Origin: Bacilli bacterium
GTDB taxonomy: Bacteria; Bacillota_I; Bacilli_A; RFN20; CAG-826
DNA length: 36,603 nt
Direction: 5' to 3'
Assembly (NCBI GenBank): GCA_017447725.1
Contig: JAFSMX010000034.1
Location: 1-36,603 of the forward strand
Positions 16,421 through 23,091 of the stretch are shown here, one piece after another; position 1 is the stretch's first letter; every line of letters starts with the position of its first letter. The notes below the pieces were generated by a model. The model saw only the letters and a program-made list of their open reading frames with translations. It was not told where the DNA came from and searched no databases. The translations under genes and the position numbers were made by a program.

Positions 16421-17288
16421 CGAAACACTTTATATTGGCTCACATGTTTCTATGTCTGCTCCAGATTATTATTTAGGCTCTGTTAAAGAGGCTCTTTCTT
16501 ATGGAGCAAACACTCTGATGTTTTATACTGGAGCTCCACAAAACACTTTCCGTCTTCCGCTTGAAAGACTGAAGATTAATGAAGGTCGTGCTCTTTTGAA
16601 AGAGCATGGTATTGATGAAAGTAAGGTTGTCGTCCACGCTCCATACATCATTAACATTGCCAATCAGTTAAACGAAAACGTCTATGATTTAGCTAAAAGC
16701 GCTTTAGCAATCGAACTTCAAAGAACAGCTGCTTTTGGTGTGAAAATCATGGTTCTTCATCCAGGAAGTCACGTGGGAACCGGAGTCGAAAACGGAATCG
16801 AATCGATTGTTAAGGCTCTCGATGAAGTTTTAGATAAAGACCATAGCGATGTCCAAATTGCTCTGGAAACCATGGCCGGAAAAGGCGGCGAAATGGGTTC
16901 AACATTTGAACAAATCGCTGAGATTATTTCGAAAGTTAAACACCCAGAAAGAATCGGCGTTTGTCTTGATACTTGCCACATCTCAGATTATGGTTACGAT
17001 GTCAATGACATCGACACAATCTTAAAACATTTCGACCAAACCATAGGTTTGAAGAAACTTCTCTGTTTACATATTAACGACTCGAAAAATGAATCCGGTT
17101 CGCATAAAGACCGTCATGAAAATCTTGGATATGGAACAATTGGTTTTGAAGCTTTAAATCGATTTGTCCATCACCCATTATTAAAAGATCTTCCGAAGTT
17201 ACTTGAGACTCCATATGTTGATGGAAAACCTCCGTATAAGGAAGAAATTGAAATGTTAAAAAAATCCCAGTTCGTCAACTGGAGATAA
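16413..17288 (+). CDS. nfo: Endonuclease IV (AP endonuclease)
   Basis: A 291-residue TIM-barrel zinc enzyme that cuts DNA 5' of abasic sites. Metal ligands sit in IGSHVSM (near the start), [33 protein letters not shown] and [23 protein letters not shown]. The start is taken at 16413 because the family begins within a few residues of IGSHVS; an in-frame ATG at 16347 would add 22 residues inside the helicase gene. ATGGATAA overlaps the two genes. The last codons also form the ispG terminator (17258-17282) read on the other strand. Confidence 0.94.
   Translation: MDNETLYIGSHVSMSAPDYYLGSVKEALSYGANTLMFYTGAPQNTFRLPLERLKINEGRALLKEHGIDESKVVVHAPYIINIANQLNENVYDLAKSALAIELQRTAAFGVKIMVLHPGSHVGTGVENGIESIVKALDEVLDKDHSDVQIALETMAGKGGEMGSTFEQIAEIISKVKHPERIGVCLDTCHISDYGYDVNDIDTILKHFDQTIGLKKLLCLHINDSKNESGSHKDRHENLGYGTIGFEALNRFVHHPLLKDLPKLLETPYVDGKPPYKEEIEMLKKSQFVNWR
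17258..17282 (-). terminator. Terminator of ispG, embedded in the end of nfo
   Basis: On the minus strand CCAGTT, a GACG loop and AACTGG form a perfect 6-bp stem followed by GA and seven T residues. The plus strand of the same bases encodes KKSQFVNW near the C-terminus of Nfo. Confidence 0.75.
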
Positions 17289-17290
17289 TT

Positions 17291-18349
17291 TTATAATTCT
17301 TTAATTAATTTAGTAAGTTCCTCGTAAATGTCTTTATCAGGAACTTTTTTAATGATTGTATCTTTATTAAAGATAACCCATTCGCCTTTTCCGCCAGCGC
17401 AGCCAATGTCTGCGCGCTTTGCTTCACCTGGACCATTAACAATACAACCCATCACAGCAACGGTTTTATTAATCTTGTTTTCTTCCAAGAATTTCATGAT
17501 TTTGTTCGCCAGAGGAACAAGATTTACTTGGGTTCGACCACAGGTCGGACAAGAAATAAGGTTTGGATAATCGTTACGAATTCCTAAATCTTTTAATAAT
17601 CGACGACAGGCACGAACTTCTTCGGCTGGATCATCGCTTAAGGAAATGCGAATCGTATCTCCGATGCCTTCTAAAAGTAGTGGAGCAAGTCCGCTTACTG
17701 AACGAACTAGGCCAACATCTTTTGGACCAGCTTCAGTAATTCCAATGTGTAATGGATAATTGAATTTTTTACTCGCTAAGCGATAAGATTCGATTGTTTC
17801 TAAAACGTGAGAACATTTCAAAGAAATGACAATATCATAAAACTCGAATTTTTCGAGAGTTTTAACCATTCTTGAAACTGATTCAACAAGTTCATTAGCT
17901 GTGACAACAGCAGTGTTATTATTAACTTCTTTATCGATTGATCCAGAGTTCACACCAATGCGAATTGGGATGTGTTTTTCTTTACAAGCTTTAACAACTT
18001 GACGAACATTTTCTTCTGAACCGATGTTACCTGGATTTAATCGAACCGCATCAGCGCCAGCTTCAATAGAAGCTAGTGCTAATTTATAATCGAAGTGAAT
18101 ATCGGCAATTAATGGAATCGAAATAAGTTTCTTAATTTCCTTAATTGCATGAGCGTCTTCCATGTCTAAAACACTAACGCGCATTAAATCTGCTCCAAGA
18201 GCAGCACATTCATTAATTTGCTCAGCAACTTTATCAAAGTTGGATGTCTTAATGTTACACATTGATTGAATTAAAACACGGTTTTGACCACCAAGTGTAA
18301 TGTTTCCAACTTGAATTTGTTTTGTTTTTTCTCGAGCTAATTGAGCCAT
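17291..18349 (-). CDS. ispG: 4-Hydroxy-3-methylbut-2-enyl diphosphate synthase
   Basis: A 352-residue MEP-pathway enzyme that converts MEcPP to HMBPP with a 4Fe-4S cluster. Cluster ligands are C267 and C270 (SCPTCGRTQ), C302 ([10 protein letters not shown]) and E309. The N-terminal TIM barrel has IQSMCN and [10 protein letters not shown]. The length fits the flavodoxin-dependent bacterial form. The stop is only 2 nt from the nfo stop in a tail-to-tail arrangement. The ATG lies exactly 6 nt after TATAAT of an extended -10, giving a leaderless mRNA. Confidence 0.96.
   Translation of the reverse strand: MAQLAREKTKQIQVGNITLGGQNRVLIQSMCNIKTSNFDKVAEQINECAALGADLMRVSVLDMEDAHAIKEIKKLISIPLIADIHFDYKLALASIEAGADAVRLNPGNIGSEENVRQVVKACKEKHIPIRIGVNSGSIDKEVNNNTAVVTANELVESVSRMVKTLEKFEFYDIVISLKCSHVLETIESYRLASKKFNYPLHIGITEAGPKDVGLVRSVSGLAPLLLEGIGDTIRISLSDDPAEEVRACRRLLKDLGIRNDYPNLISCPTCGRTQVNLVPLANKIMKFLEENKINKTVAVMGCIVNGPGEAKRADIGCAGGKGEWVIFNKDTIIKKVPDKDIYEELTKLIKEL
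17315..17350 (+). terminator. Terminator of nfo, embedded in ispG
   Basis: AAGTTCCT (17315-17322) and AGGAACTT (17339-17346) form a perfect 8-bp stem around a 16-nt loop, followed by T residues to 17350 on the plus strand. It is inside the ispG coding sequence. Confidence 0.65.
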
Positions 18350-18355
18350 GAATTG

Positions 18356-18364
18356 ATTATATCA
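18356..18364 (-). promoter_or_regulatory. Extended -10 promoter of ispG, leaderless
   Basis: On the minus strand TGATATAAT is a perfect extended -10, followed by CAATTC and then the ATG at 18349, so the start codon should be the first transcribed codon. Confidence 0.75.
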
Positions 18365-18400
18365 TTCTTAAAATATCTTGTAGATATATTTTTAGGTGTG

Positions 18401-18409
18401 TGCTATTAT
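18401..18409 (+). promoter_or_regulatory. Extended -10 promoter of rpmG
   Basis: TGCTATTAT. Transcription from about 18416 gives a 21-nt leader with CGGAGGA (18424-18430 region) before the ATG at 18437. Confidence 0.65.
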
Positions 18410-18436
18410 CTTACTTGCTTAACGGAGGAAATTACT

Positions 18437-18589
18437 ATGCCAAGAGATCATTTCACATTAAAATGCACCGTTTGTGGCGAAGAAAATTACATCGCCGATA
18501 AAAATAAAAAAGAACATCCAGACCGTATGGAAATCAAAAAATACTGTCCAAGATGCAAAAAGCACACAGTGCATAAGGAGAAGAAATAA
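18437..18589 (+). CDS. rpmG: 50S ribosomal protein bL33
   Basis: A 50-residue large-subunit protein beginning [18 protein letters not shown] with a second pair CPRC, so it is a zinc-binding C+ form. The start at 18437 is set by the CGGAGGA site and the known family N-terminus; the open frame extends upstream, but that extension overlaps the divergent ispG promoter and gene start. The TAA stop lies within the stem of the following terminator. Confidence 0.95.
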   Translation: MPRDHFTLKCTVCGEENYIADKNKKEHPDRMEIKKYCPRCKKHTVHKEKK

Positions 18590-18609
18590 GGTTAACCCTT
18601 ATTTTTTTA
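18585..18609 (+). terminator. Terminator overlapping the rpmG stop
   Basis: AATAAGG (18585-18591) pairs with CCTTATT (18597-18603) around a 5-nt loop, followed by T residues. The rpmG TAA is within the 5' arm, and the next gene starts 3 to 4 nt after the T run, so that gene is read by partial read-through or a promoter not seen. Confidence 0.7.
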
Positions 18610-18612
18610 TAT

Positions 18613-19251
18613 ATGATCGACTTATTTCGTTCTAGAATAGCCTGCACATCATATTTGATGTGGAAAGATAAGGAACATGCTATTTTAGTCGACCCTGGTT
18701 ATAACATTAACAATTGTTTACTCGATCATATTAGTCACCTCGAATTAACAATCGAGGCAATCCTTATCACTCATGTCCATTTTGACCATATAGACGCCTT
18801 AGAAGCGGTGGTAAATGCTTTCCCAAAAGCCACTATCTTCATTTATGAAGATGAAGCTAAGGAAATCGATAATCCAAAATATAATCTTTCAAGTTGGACT
18901 GAATACGGAAACAAGAATCTTGTGTATCGTCCAAAAAATATGAAAGAGTTGATGGATGGAGAAGAATTTGAAACATGCGGATACACTATTAAGTGTATAG
19001 CAACTCCATTTCATACTCGTGGATCAGCAGTTTTCCTTGTCGATGAGGAAAACGCGATGTTTAGTGGAGACACTCTCTTTTACACAACTGTCGGAAGAGT
19101 TGATCTAGCAAGCAGCGCTCCTCGATTAATGTCTTCAAGCTTAATAAAGCTTGTGAAACTAGAAAAAAATTACACTATTTACCCTGGTCATGGACCAAAA
19201 ACTACTCTTGAAAGAGAGAAGAAATATAACTCATATTTACGAAATATCTAA
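18613..19251 (+). CDS. MBL-fold metallohydrolase (glyoxalase II-like)
   Basis: A 212-residue metallo-beta-lactamase-fold hydrolase. The binuclear zinc site is complete: THVHFDHID gives H54, H56, D58 and H59, followed by H134, D153 (SGDTLF) and H193 (YPGHG). Such short proteins are often hydroxyacylglutathione hydrolase-like; the true substrate cannot be told. The ATG lies just after the T run of the rpmG terminator with no ribosome binding site. An alternative ATG downstream would remove conserved N-terminal residues. efp follows after 39 nt from its own promoter. Confidence 0.85.
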   Translation: MIDLFRSRIACTSYLMWKDKEHAILVDPGYNINNCLLDHISHLELTIEAILITHVHFDHIDALEAVVNAFPKATIFIYEDEAKEIDNPKYNLSSWTEYGNKNLVYRPKNMKELMDGEEFETCGYTIKCIATPFHTRGSAVFLVDEENAMFSGDTLFYTTVGRVDLASSAPRLMSSSLIKLVKLEKNYTIYPGHGPKTTLEREKKYNSYLRNI

Positions 19252-19258
19252 TTTTAGA

Positions 19259-19264
19259 TATAAT
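19259..19264 (+). promoter_or_regulatory. -10 element of efp
   Basis: TATAAT with transcription expected near 19271, followed by AGGAGGA before the efp ATG at 19291. No clear -35 and no TGN. Confidence 0.5.
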
Positions 19265-19290
19265 TGTTAGCGTTTTAGGAGGAACTAAAT

Positions 19291-19845
19291 ATGAACGTTA
19301 CTGAATTACGTCCTGGAAACTATTTCATCGACGAAGGTAACCTTTATCAAGTGCTCGATATCTTATTAAATAAGACAGCGATGCGTAAGATGGTTGCTAA
19401 AGTCAAAGCTAAAAATATGCGTACAGGAGCAATCATTGAACTTGCTCGTAACTCTGGTTATGATGTCGAGAAAGCAACGCTTTCTAAGAAGAAAATGGGA
19501 TTCCTTTATGATGATGGAGTCAATTTTGTCTTCATGGATAATGACACTTACGAACAAATCGAAATTAACAAAGATCGATTAGAATGGGAAAAGAACTTCC
19601 TTGTTTCTGGTTCTGAAATCGAAATTCTCTTCTATGATGATGAAATTCTCGGTATTTCCTTACCATCAACAGTTGCCTTAACAATTACCGAATGTGAACC
19701 TGGAGTTCGCGGTGATACCGTTAATAAAGCAATGAAACAAGCAACTTTAGAAACTGGTCTTAAGACCAAAGTCCCACTTTTCATTAATAATGGCGAAAAG
19801 ATCCTTGTTCGCACCGACACCGGTGAATACGACGGACGCGCCTAA
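19291..19845 (+). CDS. efp: Translation elongation factor P
   Basis: A 184-residue protein that relieves ribosome stalling at polyproline. It keeps the three-domain length and C-terminal signature (GLKTKVPLFINNGEKILVRTDTGEYDGRA), with RLEWEKNFLVSGSE in the middle. The domain I tip is unusual: where B. subtilis reads KPGKG with a modified lysine, this protein reads NKTAMRKM, so aligned residues are M31 and R32. Mollicute-type EF-Ps also have a divergent tip. AGGAGGA precedes the ATG. UPF0154 follows after 14 nt, apparently in the same unit. Confidence 0.94.
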   Translation: MNVTELRPGNYFIDEGNLYQVLDILLNKTAMRKMVAKVKAKNMRTGAIIELARNSGYDVEKATLSKKKMGFLYDDGVNFVFMDNDTYEQIEINKDRLEWEKNFLVSGSEIEILFYDDEILGISLPSTVALTITECEPGVRGDTVNKAMKQATLETGLKTKVPLFINNGEKILVRTDTGEYDGRA

Positions 19846-19859
19846 GAAGGAGACCTAAC

Positions 19860-20084
19860 ATGGAAAATTTATCAGTTGGTGGCTTCATCGGAGCTCTTAT
19901 TGGTGTTCTCATCGTCGGTCTAGCGGTGGGCTTCTTCCTCTCACGTTGGTTCTTCAAACGTGAACTTCAGAAGAATCCTCCAATCAACGAAAAGATGATT
20001 CGTGCCATGTTCCAACAGATGGGACGCAAGCCATCTGAAGCTCAAGTCAGAGCGGTCATGAACAGCATGAAAAGAAACGGGTAA
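19860..20084 (+). CDS. UPF0154 (YneF-family) small membrane protein
   Basis: A 74-residue protein with one N-terminal membrane helix (about residues 7-28, GGFIGALIGVLIVGLAVGFF) and a cytoplasmic tail including NPPINEKMIRAMFQQMGRKPSEAQV, which is the UPF0154 signature. Function is unknown. In B. subtilis yneF is in the same chromosomal neighbourhood as plsY, parE and parC. AAGGAG precedes the ATG and a strong terminator follows. Confidence 0.88.
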   Translation: MENLSVGGFIGALIGVLIVGLAVGFFLSRWFFKRELQKNPPINEKMIRAMFQQMGRKPSEAQVRAVMNSMKRNG

Positions 20085-20108
20085 GACAATTCCTCACCCA
20101 AGCAAATT

Positions 20109-20135
20109 AAGCGCCTTAAACGGGCGCTTTTTTTG
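20109..20135 (+). terminator. Intrinsic terminator after efp-UPF0154
   Basis: AAGCGCC (20109-20115) pairs with GGCGCTT (20123-20129), followed by a run of T residues. This is the most GC-rich terminator in the window. Confidence 0.9.
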
Positions 20136-20211
20136 TGCCCGATTTTCCTATATAAAATTTTTGAACAGTAGTGGTAGTGGTCCGTTGACGATTTTAAAAA
20201 GTGTCAATGAA

Positions 20212-20264
20212 AAACACCCATCAAATCGGAATAATTTGTTTATCCACAATATCGATGAGTGTTT
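20212..20264 (-). terminator. Possible long-loop terminator of plsY
   Basis: GATGAGTGTTT (20254-20264, plus strand) is complementary to AAACACCCATC (20212-20222) except at one position. On the minus strand the 3' arm runs into five T residues. The 31-nt loop holds a consensus DnaA box, so the hairpin may have another purpose. Confidence 0.4.
20240..20248 (+). other. Consensus DnaA box (TTATCCACA)
   Basis: A perfect match to TTATNCACA in the convergent gap between UPF0154 and plsY, 35 bp from a TTAGTAG/CTACTAA array. A single match of this length can occur by chance in a window of this size. Confidence 0.45.
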
Positions 20265-20282
20265 TATCAACAGTGTAATTAT

Positions 20283-20311
20283 CTACTAATTTGCTACTAA
20301 ACAACTACTAA
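20283..20311 (-). repeat. 11-nt periodic TTAGTAG repeat at plsY 3' end
   Basis: CTACTAA on the plus strand at 20283, 20294 and 20305 (TTAGTAG on the plsY strand), exactly 11 nt apart. All three 7-mers are identical while their 4-nt spacers differ. The first unit on the minus strand contains the plsY stop codon. Confidence 0.75.
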
Positions 20312-21048
20312 CTTAACCACTTAATTTTTGATTCTTCATGATTGGCCAATCGTTTGATGTTTGTGCGGTGTCTGTAGATTAATAACGCCGCTCCGAATGT
20401 CATCACCCCGGCATACTCAAATCCGGCAACAACATAATCACCCCAACCATACATTCCGAAGTTTGCAAATGAGACTGGAGCAAAGTATTTAACGATGACC
20501 ATGATCCAAGCAACGAGTGTCACAGCAATGATTGTTACAATGGAACCAAGCGAGACATACTTTTTAATTTTTAGAACAATAAAGAAGACTGCTAAGCCGA
20601 CAACAGATAGTAACCAAGATGTCGCAAGAACAAATCCTGCGATAGCTGCCACAGCTTTACCTCCATTAAACTTCGCAAACACAGGATAACAATGTCCAAC
20701 CATTGCTCCTACAGGAGCAAGGTAAATATAGAGAACACCGTTGTTCCATAAGCCTGAACCAAAGTTGTCGATTAAAACTTGGTTTAAGGAAGAGAATTTA
20801 ATAATTGACCAAACAATTATTAAAGGAATCACAGTTTTGATCATATCGAGGATGATGCAAAGTAAGCCAATTTTCTTGCCAAATAGTCTTCCGACGTTCG
20901 TTCCACCCGAGTTTTTTGAGCCTTCTTGGCGTGGATCACGATGGAAAAACACCTTTCCGATAATGATTCCTGTTGGAATAGAACCAAAAAAATAACCTAA
21001 AATTAATGATAAAAAACCGACGATTATATTATATAAAATAATATCCAT
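20308..21048 (-). CDS. plsY: Acyl-phosphate glycerol-3-phosphate acyltransferase PlsY
   Basis: A 246-residue polytopic membrane enzyme that transfers acyl groups from acyl-phosphate to glycerol 3-phosphate, the first committed phospholipid step. Loop motifs are GSIPTG (22-27), GSKNSGGTNVGR (43-54, family GSGNxGATNxxR) and GHCYPVFAKFNGGKAVA (118-133). It is longer than the usual 190-210 residues because of extra sequence around 75-110 and 170-215. AGGAGAT precedes the ATG on the minus strand. It is divergent from parE, as an inverted version of the B. subtilis plsY-parE-parC neighbourhood. Confidence 0.93.
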   Translation of the reverse strand: MDIILYNIIVGFLSLILGYFFGSIPTGIIIGKVFFHRDPRQEGSKNSGGTNVGRLFGKKIGLLCIILDMIKTVIPLIIVWSIIKFSSLNQVLIDNFGSGLWNNGVLYIYLAPVGAMVGHCYPVFAKFNGGKAVAAIAGFVLATSWLLSVVGLAVFFIVLKIKKYVSLGSIVTIIAVTLVAWIMVIVKYFAPVSFANFGMYGWGDYVVAGFEYAGVMTFGAALLIYRHRTNIKRLANHEESKIKWLS

Positions 21049-21111
21049 TTCAAATCTCCTAAATACGCATTTATTCTAATAAAAAACTCCGTGCTTTTTC
21101 AACCTTTTGTT

Positions 21112-21120
21112 TGCTATAAT
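21112..21120 (+). promoter_or_regulatory. Extended -10 promoter of parE-parC
   Basis: TGCTATAAT is a perfect extended -10. Transcription from about 21127 gives a 20-nt leader without a clear Shine-Dalgarno. Confidence 0.7.
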
Positions 21121-21146
21121 CAATTTCTGGAAATTGAATTAAGCAT

Positions 21147-23090
21147 ATGTCAGAAACAAATAAAAACACGTCTTATACTGCTGCCGATATTGATCTTTTA
21201 GAGGGTCTTTCTGGTGTAAGAAAAAGACCAGCCATGTACATCGGTTCAACTAACCTCAATGGTCTACATCATTTGGTGTGGGAAATTGTTGATAACGCGG
21301 TTGACGAAGCACTCAATGGTTATGGTAATGAAATTAACTTAACCATCCATAAGGATGGTTCTTTATCAGTTTTAGATGGTGGTCGAGGTATTCCAGTCGA
21401 CATTCATAAAGCTACTGGAATGCCGGCTGTTCAACTCATTTTTACCACCCTCCATTCTGGTGGAAAATTCTCCAATAAAGCCTACCAAAGTAGTGCTGGT
21501 CTACACGGTGTCGGAAGTTCTGTTACAAACGCCCTTTCTGACTACTGTGATGTGACTGTTTTTAGGGATGGAAAAATCTATCATATTCGTTTTAAAGATG
21601 GTGGAAAACTTGAGACTCCACTCGAGGTTCTTGGTAACACCAAGAAGCGTGGTTCGATGATCAGATTTAAACCTGACGCACGAATCTTTTCTAGTGTTGA
21701 TTTTAAATACGATATTATTGCTAACCACATTCAAGAAAGTGCTTATCTTCTCCGTGGTGTAAAATTCACTCTTCATGATGAAAGAAGTGGTCAACATGCG
21801 GAATTCTGCTATAAAGACGGAATTAAAGAGTATGTGAACTACCTCACTGAGAAAAAACAACGTATTGGTGAGTCGATTTATTTCGAAGGAAAAGAAAACG
21901 GCATTGCTATTAGTATTGCTTTGCAATACTGTTCCGATGATTATCAAGAAACAATCTATTCTTACGCTAACAATGTCAGAACCCGTGACGGTGGTACTCA
22001 TGAACAAGGTTTACGTGCTGGCTTAACTAAAATTGTGAACGATTATGCCGAACAAAATAACCTTTTACGAAGTAAACAAAAACTCGATGGAAATGACATC
22101 CGTGAAGGTTTAACCGCAATTATTTCCTTAAAAATACCTGAGGAAAAGCTCGAATATGAAGGTCAAACTAAGCAAAAACTTGGTACTCCTGAAGCTTTGC
22201 CTCTTGTAACTAACTTTATTTATAATAACTTTAGTTATTATATGAATGAACACAAAGATTTTGCTGTTTCGTTAATCCAGAAATGTTTGAAGGCTCAAAG
22301 TGCTCGTTTAGCGGCAAGAAAAGCCAAAGAAGAGATCCGTTCTAAGAAAAGTATCAAACAAGACATTGTCTTGTCTGATAAACTTACTCCAGCAACCTCT
22401 AAGGATTATGATAGTAACGAATTATTCATTGTTGAGGGTGATTCTGCTGGTGGAACAGCGAAAAACTCACGTGATCGAAGCCATCAAGCAATCTTACCAC
22501 TTCGTGGTAAACCATTAAATACTTTTGGGCTTCCTTTAGATAAAGTCCTTAAAAATGAAGAATGTGCGACATTAATTAACACCATCGGAACAGGTGTGAA
22601 TGAGTCATTTAATATCGATCATGCCAGATATGGCAAAATCATTATTATGACTGATGCTGATACCGATGGAGCACACATTCAAACACTTTTAATTACCTTC
22701 TTCTATAACTTTATGCCTGAACTCATTAAGAAAGGCCGACTCTTTGTCGCAATGCCTCCTTTATACCGAGTTCAAAGAGAAGTGAATCATAAAATGATTC
22801 ATCGATATGCTTGGGATGATGCAGGATTAGAACAAGCCAAGAAAGAAGTAGGCCCTGGATGTAAGGTTTCCCGCTATAAAGGTTTAGGCGAAATGAACGC
22901 TGATCAACTTTGGGAAACAACCATGAATCCAGTGACAAGACAATTAACTCAAGTCACAATTGAAGATTCCTTATTAGCAGCCCAAGAATTAACTATTTTA
23001 ATGGGTAATGACCCAGCTACAAGACGTCGTTGGATCGAAGAAAATATTAACTTCAACGAAATTGATTCGTTTATTGATGAGGTGAAATAA
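21147..23090 (+). CDS. parE: DNA topoisomerase IV subunit B
   Basis: A 647-residue type IIA topoisomerase ATPase subunit. The GHKL ATP site has EIVDNAVDEALNG, DGGRGIPV and GLHGVGSSVTNALS. The TOPRIM domain has EGDSAGG (about 429-435) and DADTDGAH (about 501-508). Assignment to ParE rather than GyrB rests on the partner subunit, which lacks a GyrA box, and on linkage to plsY as in B. subtilis. Topo IV decatenates sister chromosomes, and the locus lies about 6 kb from the probable dif site. parC follows after one nucleotide. Confidence 0.9.
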   Translation: MSETNKNTSYTAADIDLLEGLSGVRKRPAMYIGSTNLNGLHHLVWEIVDNAVDEALNGYGNEINLTIHKDGSLSVLDGGRGIPVDIHKATGMPAVQLIFTTLHSGGKFSNKAYQSSAGLHGVGSSVTNALSDYCDVTVFRDGKIYHIRFKDGGKLETPLEVLGNTKKRGSMIRFKPDARIFSSVDFKYDIIANHIQESAYLLRGVKFTLHDERSGQHAEFCYKDGIKEYVNYLTEKKQRIGESIYFEGKENGIAISIALQYCSDDYQETIYSYANNVRTRDGGTHEQGLRAGLTKIVNDYAEQNNLLRSKQKLDGNDIREGLTAIISLKIPEEKLEYEGQTKQKLGTPEALPLVTNFIYNNFSYYMNEHKDFAVSLIQKCLKAQSARLAARKAKEEIRSKKSIKQDIVLSDKLTPATSKDYDSNELFIVEGDSAGGTAKNSRDRSHQAILPLRGKPLNTFGLPLDKVLKNEECATLINTIGTGVNESFNIDHARYGKIIIMTDADTDGAHIQTLLITFFYNFMPELIKKGRLFVAMPPLYRVQREVNHKMIHRYAWDDAGLEQAKKEVGPGCKVSRYKGLGEMNADQLWETTMNPVTRQLTQVTIEDSLLAAQELTILMGNDPATRRRWIEENINFNEIDSFIDEVK

Positions 23091-23091
23091 G

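Larger units (their letters stand above)
20135..20307. other. Gene-free convergent gap between UPF0154 and plsY
   Basis: This 173-nt gap holds no open frame worth calling. It contains a long-stem hairpin (20212-20264) with a DnaA box in its loop, then the CTACTAA array. A related TTATCAACA (one mismatch to a DnaA box) lies at about 20264-20272. It is the best candidate in the window for a site with a DNA-binding role. Confidence 0.5.

Noticed and set aside
18341-18436. Upstream start for rpmG
   Set aside because: The extension overlaps ispG and precedes the rpmG promoter; the strong ribosome binding site and family N-terminus point to 18437.
21501-22007. Long antisense frame within parE, and similar antisense frames elsewhere
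   Set aside because: They mirror conserved genes, have no ribosome binding sites and match no family signature.
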